A stretch of DNA of 64,000 nucleotides from an uncultured Lachnospiraceae bacterium (GTDB lineage Bacteria; Bacillota; Clostridia; Lachnospirales; Lachnospiraceae), in the NCBI GenBank assembly GCA_910579465.1, contig CAJTUB010000003.1:365958-429957 (forward strand), written 5' to 3'. The notes below the pieces were generated by a model. It was not told the DNA's origin, searched no databases, and saw only the letters and a list, made by a program, of their open reading frames with translations. Shown piece by piece: positions 8,357-17,066 of this stretch. How positions within the stretch are numbered: the stretch's first letter is position 1; the number at the start of each line of letters is the position of its first letter. Made by a program: the position numbers and the translations under genes.

Positions 8357-9118
8357 ATGAAGATTATTGTGATTACAGGAGCGTCTTCGGGTATCGGTGC
8401 CGAGTTTGCAAGACAGTTAGACAGGAAGGTTTCTGACGTGGAAGAGTTCTGGCTGACCGCCAGACGGAAGGGACGGATGGAGAAGCTTGCAAAGGAATTA
8501 AAGCATCCGGTGCGGATTTTTGCGGAGGATATCAGGAATCAGTCGTTCTATGAGGAACTGGAGCATCAGCTTAAAATCAACGAGGCGGATGTAAAGATGC
8601 TAATTAACTGTGCCGGATACGGCATTGTCGGGTCAGTGGAGAACCGCTCCAAGGAAGAACTCCTCGGGATTGTGGATGTGAACTGTAAGGCCCTGACGGC
8701 AGTTACGATGCTCTGCCTGCCGTATATGAGAAGGAATGCGAGAATCGTCCAGATGGCAAGCAGCGCGGCCTATTTGCCGCAGCCCGGCTTTGCAGTTTAT
8801 GCAGCAAGCAAGTCCTATGTACTTTCTTTTTCGAGGGCACTTTCCGAGGAGTTAAGAAAACGCGGGATTTTTGTAACCGCTGTTTGTCCGGGGCCTGTAG
8901 ATACAGAGTTTTTTAAACGGGCAGAGCAGTACGGCGCCACCTATGGGTTTAAGAAATATTTCAGAATGCATGCAAGGGATGTTGTAGAAAAAGCCATCCG
9001 CGCAGCAGGACGGAAGCAGCCTGTCGTAACCCCGGGAATTGCGATGAAGGGCTTTCTGGTGCTGACAAAGCTGGTTCCGCATGAGATATTGCTGCGCGTG
9101 ATGCGGCATCTGAAATAA
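8357..9118 (+). CDS. Short-chain dehydrogenase/reductase
   Basis: 253 residues. TGASSGIG (residues 7-14) binds the dinucleotide, NCAGYG is the NAG-type motif, and YAASK gives the catalytic Tyr and Lys, with the SSA serine ahead of it. This is the classical SDR fold of the DltE/YqjQ-like subgroup. The C-terminal 60 residues include a basic-hydrophobic stretch that may touch the membrane. Substrate unknown. It is convergent with the next gene, with only two bases between the stop codons. Confidence 0.85.
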   Translation: MKIIVITGASSGIGAEFARQLDRKVSDVEEFWLTARRKGRMEKLAKELKHPVRIFAEDIRNQSFYEELEHQLKINEADVKMLINCAGYGIVGSVENRSKEELLGIVDVNCKALTAVTMLCLPYMRRNARIVQMASSAAYLPQPGFAVYAASKSYVLSFSRALSEELRKRGIFVTAVCPGPVDTEFFKRAEQYGATYGFKKYFRMHARDVVEKAIRAAGRKQPVVTPGIAMKGFLVLTKLVPHEILLRVMRHLK

Positions 9119-9120
9119 CG

Positions 9121-10035
9121 CTACTCCAGATCGATGACCTTTGTTTTGGAGCCTCCCTTTCCTGCTCCTTTAATCAGGCTGAATGCGCCCAGTGCGGCAA
9201 AGATAAGTCCCAGTATGATATCGCGCATGGAGGCGGCCAGATATTTGCTGTCCTGGAACAGCAGGGAAAATATCTCCGGAAGGTCTCCGATTGCAATGCC
9301 TTCTTTCATCAGTGTAATGCTTTGTGAGAAGATAGTGCCGAACAATACGCCGAAGATAACGGCAAAGGCAAGAATGATACTCTTGACAATTCCATTTTTG
9401 CCATGAAGCAGGGTATAGCCTCTTTCTGCAAGCCAGCCGATGACAAATCCGATGATGGAAGCGACGTAGCCGATAAGCAGGACGAGTCCCCAAAGGATTC
9501 CGCCCAGTGTGGCGCCTATGATGGCACCCAGAAATCCGCCAAGGTAAGTGCCGGTTCCGATGTCAGCGTTGTTTGCTTCGATATTCTGGCAGACCGTTTC
9601 ACTGCACTCTACATGCAGATGATAGGCTGTCCCGTTAATCAGCTTCCAGCAGCCGCCCGTGAGGCTTCTGCCGCAGACAGGGCAGATATTGGCATCCGAG
9701 GCGGAATACTGCTCTAAAAGCGGGAAAAACCAATGAATGAAATTGTCAATCGTCTGAAGCTGGTTTATGCTGCTGTAGAAAAAGACAATGCTGATTCTTT
9801 CCGGGAAGAAAGAGAAATCCCGCAAGGAATATTCCTGAAAAACATTGTTCTGCCGGAGATAGGTTTCCAGCTCGCGCTGCTTTGCAGGCTCGGTAAAGCG
9901 CGTTGTTATAGTAATCTGCTTGAACCCGTCGCCGTCCGAAAGCGTGACGGCGTAACCGTGCAGATTCCCATAGGCGATGCCGCTTGCCAGCTTTAACCCC
10001 TTGGAAACGGCAAACTCTTTAAAATTTTTGTCCAT
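9121..10035 (-). CDS. Membrane protein with a zinc-knuckle-like middle
   Basis: 304 residues, ATG after GGGGG on the minus strand. Residues 1-110 form a soluble, probably mixed alpha/beta domain. A CPVCG motif followed by HLHVEC and a further Cys suggests a treble-clef or LIM-like zinc site near residues 117-150. Three or four hydrophobic segments follow (about 160-210, 215-240 and 260-290), with a glycine-rich GGFLGAIIGATLGGILWG helix pair. No function known. I would not go beyond uncharacterised membrane protein. Confidence 0.65.
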   Translation of the reverse strand: MDKNFKEFAVSKGLKLASGIAYGNLHGYAVTLSDGDGFKQITITTRFTEPAKQRELETYLRQNNVFQEYSLRDFSFFPERISIVFFYSSINQLQTIDNFIHWFFPLLEQYSASDANICPVCGRSLTGGCWKLINGTAYHLHVECSETVCQNIEANNADIGTGTYLGGFLGAIIGATLGGILWGLVLLIGYVASIIGFVIGWLAERGYTLLHGKNGIVKSIILAFAVIFGVLFGTIFSQSITLMKEGIAIGDLPEIFSLLFQDSKYLAASMRDIILGLIFAALGAFSLIKGAGKGGSKTKVIDLE

Positions 10036-10073
10036 GACAAATATCCCCCTTTTGTTCTGAATAAGCTTAGTTT

Positions 10074-10102
10074 AATATAATTTCATCCAAATTTCAAGTA
10101 AA
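10074..10102 (-). promoter_or_regulatory. Promoter for the minus-strand membrane protein gene
   Basis: On the minus strand, TTTACT (10097-10102), 17-bp spacer, TATATT (10074-10079), about 40 bp before the start codon. Confidence 0.6.
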
Positions 10103-10505
10103 AAGATTTACTGTCCTATATTTCCGTTACCTGGGGCTTCCGCCCTTTGTACGTCTTTCATATTCCACGGAACTTTTTAAGGCGGCTCGGAAAATGCAGA
10201 ATTTTAAGTTTTTGCCTCTTGTGTTTTTTACCAAAATCTGTTATTCTATAGTAAGAAGAGGTTTATTTTCATATATAGAGATTCTAATGTGTTCAGAATA
10301 TCAGGTCTGGAAGAGCGGCACGGATTTTTGACTGTTCTTAAAAATAGTTTTCCAATTCTTTTATGCGTATAGTTTTCAGATGCAGGAGCTTCTGTCAGGG
10401 CTTGGGAGATGTGGAAAGGGCGATAAAAAAGAGAATGATTTGCAGGTGAAATTTTGTATGTCATAAGGACCCGACAAAATGTAGAATAAGGAGATGAGGA
10501 GATAG
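10103..10505 (+). other. Intergenic region with a degenerate repeat end and a candidate promoter
   Basis: About 400 bp with no convincing gene. At 10191-10208 an AAAATGCAGAATTTTAAG sequence resembles the right end of the repeat family described at 38435 and 48934. Ten bases later come TTGTGT (10219-10224), a 17-bp spacer and TATTCT (10242-10247), a plausible promoter that would give the next gene a leader of about 250 nt. The rest is AT-rich and shows no recognisable structure. Confidence 0.45.
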
Positions 10506-11564
10506 ATGAGGAAAAAGGGGAAAAAGGCTAACATTGAAATAAGGCTGCTTCCGGTTATCGTCAGCGTTTTTTTGATTGTTTCAGGGGCATTTCTGGTCGC
10601 TTTGTCATATATTAAATACGAGAATGAGTTTTCATGGTGGAAAACATGGGGATGTGATACAAGCAGGGCGATTGGTACAACGCTGATAGCATCTGCGGTA
10701 GTATCCATATTGTTAGAAATGAGTACGTTAAAAGATTTTGTTAAAAATGTACTAAAGAATATACTTGATGATGAGTTTCCGCTCGACGCATATTCGAAAG
10801 ATAATTTGGAAAATTTTCAGAAAAGACTGGTGCTGTCATTGTGCGAAAAAGATGGCGTTGAAATTGACAGGAATAAATTTTTTAATAGTATTTATTTTAC
10901 CTATGAAGAGAAGATGAGGGAGAGTGCGCTTGATAGTTATTACGAATACCATGACACGAAATATGATATTACGCCTGACACGGAAAAGGGAATTTTTAGT
11001 ATTAAGGCAGAGCTTACATATAAAATTGTAAATTTATATGAAACGGATGCCGAAATAAATTTTAAGGCGAAAACATACAGTATTGAAAATATCGGCGAGA
11101 ATAACGAGGACGAAAATGCGTTTGTATTAGAGGCGTTGGAGATTGATGATAAGGCGGTAAAGGATTTAAAAAATTGTCTGACAAAGGAACAGATTCCACA
11201 AAGAGAACACTTTGATTATTATGATTATAAGATAAAAATATATAAAAAGCTTGGGTCAAAGAAGGAATATAAAATCAAAATGTGTTATCGATATAATATG
11301 CCTATAACAGATTCTTTTCAAAGTTATAAGGTGACGAAACCTTGCAAAAGGATAGAACACAGATTCAGAATGTTTCCTGATGTGCATGCAGGAAAAAGGT
11401 GGAAACTGAAAGCTAATGCATTTGCAGCATATTTTAATAAGCAGGGAGGGGATGCGTCAAAGTTTAAAGTAGAACAGAATGAAAATGATGTAGTAAAAAT
11501 AATGATGAACGAATGGGTTTTTCCGGGCTCCGGCTATGTCGTTGTATTTGAAAAAGATGAATAA
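10506..11564 (+). CDS. Two-helix membrane protein with a large cytosolic domain, unknown
   Basis: 352 residues, ATG after AAGGAG. Two hydrophobic helices (about 12-34 and 53-72) are followed by 270 residues of soluble, strand-rich sequence (EAINFKAKTYS-like alternation, many Tyr and Lys). The ending GSGYVVVF may be the last strand of a barrel or sandwich. Base composition is clearly more AT-rich than the flanks, and codons such as ATA and AAA dominate, which suggests recent transfer. The layout of two helices plus a beta-rich sensor recalls membrane effectors of some defence systems, but no partner gene is present. Function unknown. Confidence 0.6.
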   Translation: MRKKGKKANIEIRLLPVIVSVFLIVSGAFLVALSYIKYENEFSWWKTWGCDTSRAIGTTLIASAVVSILLEMSTLKDFVKNVLKNILDDEFPLDAYSKDNLENFQKRLVLSLCEKDGVEIDRNKFFNSIYFTYEEKMRESALDSYYEYHDTKYDITPDTEKGIFSIKAELTYKIVNLYETDAEINFKAKTYSIENIGENNEDENAFVLEALEIDDKAVKDLKNCLTKEQIPQREHFDYYDYKIKIYKKLGSKKEYKIKMCYRYNMPITDSFQSYKVTKPCKRIEHRFRMFPDVHAGKRWKLKANAFAAYFNKQGGDASKFKVEQNENDVVKIMMNEWVFPGSGYVVVFEKDE

Positions 11565-11569
11565 AAGGG

Positions 11570-11598
11570 TTTACTTTTAGCTTTAAAAGGTGTATAAT
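11570..11598 (+). promoter_or_regulatory. Promoter upstream of a short ORF
   Basis: TTTACT (11570-11575), 17-bp spacer, perfect TATAAT (11593-11598). It begins directly after the stop codon of the preceding gene and precedes an AGGAGG and ATG. Confidence 0.7.
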
Positions 11599-11631
11599 GT
11601 AAAATAATCTAGCGGACAGGAGGACGATACT

Positions 11632-11761
11632 ATGAGAAATTTAGCAGGAGAAACAGAGTTTTAAGGTGTATCAGGAAGTAAGTGGAAGAATGCAGGTTGT
11701 TCTGGATGGTAGATTTAAAAATGGTCAGAGAGAGAAGGTTCTTTGGGATAGTTTTAATTAA
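11632..11761 (+). CDS. Short ORF interrupted by a +1 frameshift at TTT TAA
   Basis: AGGAGG and ATG 11632 open a 10-codon frame (MRNLAGETEF) that stops at TAA 11662. If the ribosome slips one base forward on TTTT, the frame continues KVYQEVSGRMQVVL and so on to TAA 11759, giving about 42 residues. The transcription unit is complete: promoter before it, intrinsic terminator overlapping its 3' end. It could be a decayed gene, a sequencing error or a programmed +1 shift like that in prfB. No family recognised. Confidence 0.4.
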
Positions 11762-11784
11762 AATATCGCTAAGAACCTTCTTTT
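11733..11784 (+). terminator. Intrinsic terminator ending the short-ORF transcript
   Basis: AGAAGGTTCTT (11733-11743) pairs perfectly with AAGAACCTTCT (11771-11781), followed by T residues. The left arm lies inside the frameshifted ORF. Confidence 0.75.
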
Positions 11785-11828
11785 ATATTACGTTAGCCGG
11801 AGAACCTGGAGGGGTGTTACTTTTTTGG

Positions 11829-11864
11829 TTTCCCGCGGCCGCGGGAAAAATGCGGAACTTCAAG
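11829..11864 (+). repeat. 20-bp palindrome joined to a repeat right end
   Basis: A perfect 20-bp palindrome centred between 11838 and 11839 contains a NotI site. It runs into AAAAATGCGGAACTTCAAG (11846-11864), which matches the right terminal repeat of the elements at 38435 and 48934. The leuS promoter -35 begins 12 bp later. No matching left end is visible. Confidence 0.6.
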
Positions 11865-11876
11865 GAAAGATAGCTC

Positions 11877-11904
11877 TTGACAAATGGGAAATATTTGATA
11901 TAGT
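11877..11904 (+). promoter_or_regulatory. Promoter of the leuS T-box transcript
   Basis: Perfect TTGACA (11877-11882), 16-bp spacer, TATAGT (11899-11904), just ahead of the T-box leader. Confidence 0.8.
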
Positions 11905-11910
11905 AAAATG

Positions 11911-12182
11911 TATATGGAAACGGCTGGGAAGAGGAGCAGTACATGCAGTCAGGCATTCAGAGAGCCGCCGGGTGGTGCGAGGCGGCAGCCGGCTTTATGG
12001 AACTCGCCTCGGAGCTTTGCCGCGGAAGGAGCAGGAGGACTGCTCTGGGTAGGCGGCGACGGAGCATCTCCGTTACAGGATGATAAAGCGCAGAGGGCTG
12101 CCGGGAGGCAGGACCTTCTGAATGAGAGTGGTACCGCGGAAGATCAGGCTTTCGTCTCTTTGTGGGACGAAGGCTTTTTTTG
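11911..12182 (+). promoter_or_regulatory. T-box leader, leucine specific, controlling leuS
   Basis: The leader has the AGTA of the specifier loop (11938-11941), GAA followed by specifier codon CTC (Leu, 12003-12005), and the T-box core TGGTACCGCGG (12129-12139). A terminator hairpin follows, with stem arms near 12148-12157 and 12165-12174 and then seven T. Uncharged leucyl-tRNA would pair with the specifier and TGGT, favour the antiterminator and allow leuS expression. The specifier and the gene agree. Confidence 0.93.
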
Positions 12183-12286
12183 CCTTACAGGGAAGGAGGC
12201 CCCGGAAGCAGAAAATGCTCCGTGGGGAGGACACCTGTACGGGCAGAGGATGTTGTAAGTACCTGCTTGAATGGAAAGGAGCAATT

Positions 12287-14710
12287 ATGGAAAAAACGTA
12301 CAATCCCGCTGTCATTGAGAAAAAGTGGCAGGCGTACTGGGAAGAGAATCAGACTTTCAAGACGGATGTCTGGGATTTTAGCAAGCCGAAGTATTATGCA
12401 CTGGATATGTTCCCGTATCCTTCGGGGGTAGGCCTCCATGCGGGGCATCCGGAGGGCTATACCGCGACGGATATTATGTCGCGTATGAAGCGTATGCAGG
12501 GCTATAACGTATTGCACCCGATGGGTTATGACTCGTTCGGGCTTCCGGCGGAGCAGTATGCGGTGAATACCGGAAACCACCCGAGCGGATTTACGGAGCA
12601 GAATATTAAGACGTTTTCGAGACAGTTAAAGGAGCTTGGATTTGACTATGACTGGTCGAAGATGGTGGCCACCAGCGACCCGAAGTTTTACAAGTGGACC
12701 CAGTGGATTTTCAAGCAGCTGTATCTGGACGGCTATGCAAAGTATATCGACATGCCGGTGAACTGGTGCGAGGAGCTTGGGACTGTGCTTTCCAATGACG
12801 AGGTAGTTGACGGAAAGTCCGAGCGCGGCGGCTATCCGGTCATCCGGAAGAACATGAAGCAGTGGGTAATCGACCAGCCGGCGTTTGCAGAAAAGCTGTT
12901 GGAGGGCTTAAATGAAATTGACTGGCCGGAGTCCACGAAGGAAATGCAGCGGCACTGGATCGGGCGCTCCGAGGGCGTCGAGGTGGATTTCCAGATTGTA
13001 GGCGGTGGAAGCTTTTCCATTTATACGACCTGTATCGAAACGATTTACGGCATTACGTTCATGGTGCTTGCGCCGGACGGGCAGATTGTCAAGGACCTGA
13101 TGCCGCGGATTGAAAATAAAGAGGAGGTGGAGGAGTATATTGCCGAAACCGTCAAGAAAAACGACATGGACCGTACCGAACTGAACAAGACAAAGTCCGG
13201 GTGCTGCCTGAAGGGGATTTATGCGGTCAATCCGGTCAATGGAAAGGAAGTGCCGCTGTTTATCGGAGATTTCGTGCTGGCAAACTACGGCACAGGCGCG
13301 GTCATGGCGGTTCCGTCCCATGACCAGCGTGACTTTGAGTATGCGGTGGCACACGACATTCCGATGATTCAGGTTATTGACGGCGGAGATGTCAGCGAGA
13401 AGGCGTTTGAGAAGGGAGAGTATCTCGGAAAGGGCTGTAAGCTGATGAACTCCGGGGAGTTTACGGGCTTTGTCGTTGAGGACGCAAAGGAAGCCATTAC
13501 GAAAAAGTTAGAGGCAATGGGCGTTGCGCGCAGAAAGGTAAATTACCATTTCCGCGAATGGATTTTTGCAAGACAGCGTTACTGGGGCGAGCCGGTTCCG
13601 GTCGTTTATAAGGAGGATGGCAGTATCCATGTGCTGAACGATGAGGAGCTTCCTCTGGTTCTGCCGGAGCTTTCCGATTACAAGGGAAAGAACGGAAAGG
13701 CGCCGTTGGAGAATGCCGAGGAGTGGAAGCAGTATGACAGAAACGGTATCAGGGGAACGCGTGAGACGTCCACCATGCCGGGAAGCGCGGGTTCAAGCTG
13801 GTATTTCCTCCGCTATATCGACCCGGATAATGAGAAGGAGTTTGCAAATTACGAGCTGCTAAAGCACTGGATGCCGGTGGACCTGTATATCGGCGGGCCG
13901 GAGCATACGGTAGGACATCTGATGTATTCCCGTATCTGGAACCGTTATCTGTACGACAAGGGACTTTCCCCGGTCAAGGAGCCGTTCCGGAAGCTGGTGC
14001 ACCAGGGAATGATTTTAGGCGCCAACGGGATTAAGATGGGAAAGCGTTATCCGGAGTATGTCGTAGACCCGAGCGATATTGTCAGGGATTACGGTGCGGA
14101 TACGCTGCGTCTGTATGAGATGTTCATGGGACCGCTTGAGGTGTCCAAGCCGTGGAGCCAGCAGGGCGTTGAAGGGGCAAGGCGCTTTATCGTGCGTGTA
14201 TGGAACTTCTTCACCGATGCGGCAAACATTACGGACGGAGAGGACGAGGCAGTAAGGAAGGTGTACCACCAGACCGTAAAGAAGGTGACCTCTGACTTTG
14301 AAGCGCTTGCGTTTAATACGGCAATCAGTCAGATGATGATTTTTGTCAATGCAGTGTATAAGGCAAAAAAATGTCCGAGAGACTATGCGGAGGGCTTTCT
14401 TAAGATGTTTTCGTGTATTTGTCCTCATGTGGGCGAGGAGCTCTGGAGCCTGCTCGGACACGACGATACCATTGCCTTTGAGGCATGGCCGGTCTATGAC
14501 GAGGCAGTGCTTAAGGAGGACGAGATTGAGATTGCAGTGCAGGTCAACGGGAAGGTAAAGGCGAAGCTGATGGTTCCGGCAGACGCAGACGAGGCAGCAG
14601 TCAAGGAGCTGGTGCATGCCAACGAGACGGTTGCGGCTCTGACGGACGGGAAGAATATCGTCAAGGAGCTGTATGTCAAGGGCAGACTGTACAATATGGT
14701 TATAAAATAG
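12287..14710 (+). CDS. leuS: Leucyl-tRNA synthetase
   Basis: About 807 residues from ATG 12287 (AAAGGA ribosome site); the longer open frame starts inside the T-box leader. PYPSGVGLHAGH is the HIGH signature, and the tRNA-binding C-terminal domain is complete. The CP1 editing domain keeps GTGAVMAVPSHDQRDFEYA with its essential Asp. Two motifs are unusual: KMSKS reads KMGKR, and the threonine-rich editing peptide, normally TTRPDT, reads TTCIET. These may be clade features rather than damage. Controlled by the leucine T-box immediately upstream. Confidence 0.96.
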   Translation: MEKTYNPAVIEKKWQAYWEENQTFKTDVWDFSKPKYYALDMFPYPSGVGLHAGHPEGYTATDIMSRMKRMQGYNVLHPMGYDSFGLPAEQYAVNTGNHPSGFTEQNIKTFSRQLKELGFDYDWSKMVATSDPKFYKWTQWIFKQLYLDGYAKYIDMPVNWCEELGTVLSNDEVVDGKSERGGYPVIRKNMKQWVIDQPAFAEKLLEGLNEIDWPESTKEMQRHWIGRSEGVEVDFQIVGGGSFSIYTTCIETIYGITFMVLAPDGQIVKDLMPRIENKEEVEEYIAETVKKNDMDRTELNKTKSGCCLKGIYAVNPVNGKEVPLFIGDFVLANYGTGAVMAVPSHDQRDFEYAVAHDIPMIQVIDGGDVSEKAFEKGEYLGKGCKLMNSGEFTGFVVEDAKEAITKKLEAMGVARRKVNYHFREWIFARQRYWGEPVPVVYKEDGSIHVLNDEELPLVLPELSDYKGKNGKAPLENAEEWKQYDRNGIRGTRETSTMPGSAGSSWYFLRYIDPDNEKEFANYELLKHWMPVDLYIGGPEHTVGHLMYSRIWNRYLYDKGLSPVKEPFRKLVHQGMILGANGIKMGKRYPEYVVDPSDIVRDYGADTLRLYEMFMGPLEVSKPWSQQGVEGARRFIVRVWNFFTDAANITDGEDEAVRKVYHQTVKKVTSDFEALAFNTAISQMMIFVNAVYKAKKCPRDYAEGFLKMFSCICPHVGEELWSLLGHDDTIAFEAWPVYDEAVLKEDEIEIAVQVNGKVKAKLMVPADADEAAVKELVHANETVAALTDGKNIVKELYVKGRLYNMVIK

Positions 14711-14715
14711 TTACG

Positions 14716-14894
14716 ATTCACAGCCAATATGATTTCACAGGCAGGTGCGTCATGCTTGCATGTAAGCAACAGTCCGTGAAATCATATCAGGTCTGGGAAG
14801 CAGTCACCCCACCCACATAAGCAGTCTTAGCTCCGCAAGGGGCGGGACTGGAGACCGTAAGGGCGACGAGTGCGCATGGGGTGGGGCTGTGAAT
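14716..14894 (+). repeat. Foldable intergenic element with terminal inverted repeats
   Basis: ATTCACAGCC (14716-14725) and GGCTGTGAAT (14885-14894) are exact inverted repeats. Inside, a 12-bp inverted repeat (14727-14738 and 14776-14787) forms one hairpin, and CACCCCACCC pairs with GGGGTGGGG to form another. There is no open reading frame. It separates leuS from metG and may be a MITE-like insertion or a structured RNA processing site. Confidence 0.55.
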
Positions 14895-14957
14895 AGCAGC
14901 GTGAAGGCTTTTGTTTAAAATTCAAAATCAATACCGGGAATTGACAGGAGATAATTT

Positions 14958-17048
14958 ATGGGCGAAAAAGGAAAAGAGTTCAGAAAGCCGGAGGGACGTC
15001 CGGTGTTTCCGAAAAGGGCAGTAATTACCGCCGGGATGCCGTACGGGAATAAGGAGCTGCATTTCGGTCATGTAGGAGGTATGTTTGTGCATGCCGATAC
15101 GTTTGCGCGCTTTATGCGTGACCGCATCGGGGCGGAAAATGTAATTTTTGTATCGGGAACCGACTGCTACGGCTCCCCGATTTTAGAGGGCTTCCGCAAG
15201 CAGCAGGAGAGCGGCGCGCTTCCGGCGGATATGACGATTCACGATTATGTGGAGAAGAACCACAAGTCCCAGAAAAAGACGTTAGACGCGTATGAGATTA
15301 AGCCGGACTACTATGGGGCATCGGCGCTCTACCGCGGAAGCGAGTTCCATGTGGAGTCCTCAAGGGAGCTGTTTGAAGCGCTTTATGAGCGGGGACAGCT
15401 GAAAATGATGTCAACGCCGCAGTTTTACGACCCGGAGTTTAAGGTACTTTTAAACGGAAGACAGGTCGTAGGAAAGTGTCCGATTGAGGGCTGCTGCTCT
15501 GAAAAGGGCTATGCGGACGAGTGCGACCTCGGGCACCAGTATATGCCTTCGGAGCTAATCGAGCCGAAGAGTATGCTGTCCGGGAAAACGCCGGAGATTA
15601 TCGAAGTGAAGAACTGGTATTTTTCCCTCGAAAACTTCACGGATGAGATGCAGGAGTACATCAACGAGCTGCGTGCCAATACAAACACCCGGAAGTATAT
15701 TTTAAATACCATCGAGGAGTTTTTAAAGAAGCCGGTCATTTATGTGCAGAAGAAGCAGATTGCGGCAAACCCGAAGACCTATACCGGGGAGGGTGTGCCG
15801 GAGAAGGAGGAGTTCGATGCGGCGTATGCGGCAGGGCTTGCGGAGCTGACCGCGGCATTTCCGGCACATGAGCTTATCGACGAGGAAAAGAAGCCGTCGG
15901 TGACGTTCGTGTTTGCAAGCCTTGATGAACGGGATAAGGCAAGGGAGGTGCTTTCGGCGCGGAACCTGTTCTACCGTACCGGCAAGACCTTAGTGCCGTT
16001 CCGTTTGTCCGGTAACATCGAGTGGGGCGTTCCGGTGCCGGAGTGCGAGGGACATGAGGGTCTGACCTTCTGGGTATGGCCGGAGTCCCTGTGGGCGCCG
16101 ATTTCCTTTACAAAGGCATGTCTGGAGGAGCGCGGAAAGGACCCGGCCGGCTGGAAGGACTGGTGGATGGGCGGCGACGCAAAGGTGTACCAGTTTATCG
16201 GTGAGGATAACATTTACTTTTACGGCATTGCGGAAATGGCAATGTTTGCCGCGGCGGATACGCCGGCAGGCGAGCCGGTAAAGATTGACTATAAGAAGCT
16301 TCCACAGCTTGTGGCGAACCGCCATATCCTGTTTATGGATAAAAAGGCAAGCTCCAGCTCGGACATTAAGCCGCCGATGGCACAGGAGCTCTTGAACTAT
16401 TATACACCGGAGCAGCTCAGGATGCATTTCCTAAGCCTCGGGCTGTCCACAAAGAGCTCGGGTTTTAAGCCGCAGGTTTATCTGCCGGAGGCAGAAAGAG
16501 AGGGCGCTGACCCAGTATTAAAGGAAGGAAACCTTCTGACAAATGTATTTAACCGGATTGTACGCTCCTGCCTGTATACGGTGCAGAAGTATAACGATTC
16601 CGTGATACCGCTCGGTGAGGTGGACGAAAAGATTAAAAAGGCGTCTGAGGAAGCGGTGTTAGAGTATGAGCGCCATATGTACAACCATGACTTCCACCGC
16701 ATCACGTATGTGCTGGACGACTATATCCGTCTTTTGAACAAGCACTATGCCAACAATATCAAAAAGGCAGAGGAGGAGGACGGCGCTGCGCTCCGCACGC
16801 AGCTTCTGACCGACTGCTTTTACGGGATTAAGACGGCGCTGCTTTTGCTTCACCCGATTGCACCGGCAGGCTGTGAAACGGTGCGGGAGTATGTCGGGCT
16901 TTCTGAAAAGGTATATGACTGGAGCTATGCGTTTGCCGATATGAAGGAGGTACTTGAAGCGCCGGGAACGGCAACAAAGTTTTTACCGCCGCGGTTCGAT
17001 TTCTTTTTGCGGCATGAAAGCCAGCTGGCGGAGCTGCAGGAAAAGTAG
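14958..17048 (+). CDS. metG: Methionyl-tRNA synthetase-like class I tRNA ligase
   Basis: 696 residues. HFGH (35-38) in TAGMPYGNKELHFGH is the class I HIGH motif. A zinc-knuckle-type insertion with CPIEGC and a second Cys pair (about residues 174-196) and WAPISFTKA match MetRS. The KMSKS region reads DKKASSSSD, not KMSKS. The usual C-terminal dimerisation (Trbp111) domain is absent. The gene may be a second, divergent MetRS beside a standard one elsewhere, or the sole enzyme. It lies 18 bp before ybaK and both are probably one transcript concerned with tRNA charging quality. Confidence 0.82.
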   Translation: MGEKGKEFRKPEGRPVFPKRAVITAGMPYGNKELHFGHVGGMFVHADTFARFMRDRIGAENVIFVSGTDCYGSPILEGFRKQQESGALPADMTIHDYVEKNHKSQKKTLDAYEIKPDYYGASALYRGSEFHVESSRELFEALYERGQLKMMSTPQFYDPEFKVLLNGRQVVGKCPIEGCCSEKGYADECDLGHQYMPSELIEPKSMLSGKTPEIIEVKNWYFSLENFTDEMQEYINELRANTNTRKYILNTIEEFLKKPVIYVQKKQIAANPKTYTGEGVPEKEEFDAAYAAGLAELTAAFPAHELIDEEKKPSVTFVFASLDERDKAREVLSARNLFYRTGKTLVPFRLSGNIEWGVPVPECEGHEGLTFWVWPESLWAPISFTKACLEERGKDPAGWKDWWMGGDAKVYQFIGEDNIYFYGIAEMAMFAAADTPAGEPVKIDYKKLPQLVANRHILFMDKKASSSSDIKPPMAQELLNYYTPEQLRMHFLSLGLSTKSSGFKPQVYLPEAEREGADPVLKEGNLLTNVFNRIVRSCLYTVQKYNDSVIPLGEVDEKIKKASEEAVLEYERHMYNHDFHRITYVLDDYIRLLNKHYANNIKKAEEEDGAALRTQLLTDCFYGIKTALLLLHPIAPAGCETVREYVGLSEKVYDWSYAFADMKEVLEAPGTATKFLPPRFDFFLRHESQLAELQEK

Positions 17049-17066
17049 GCGGTAAAAGGAGCGGCT

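Noticed and set aside
10246..10464. Minus-strand open frame of 72 codons in the 10.2 kb gap
   Set aside because: No ribosome site, no promoter in the right orientation and composition like non-coding DNA.
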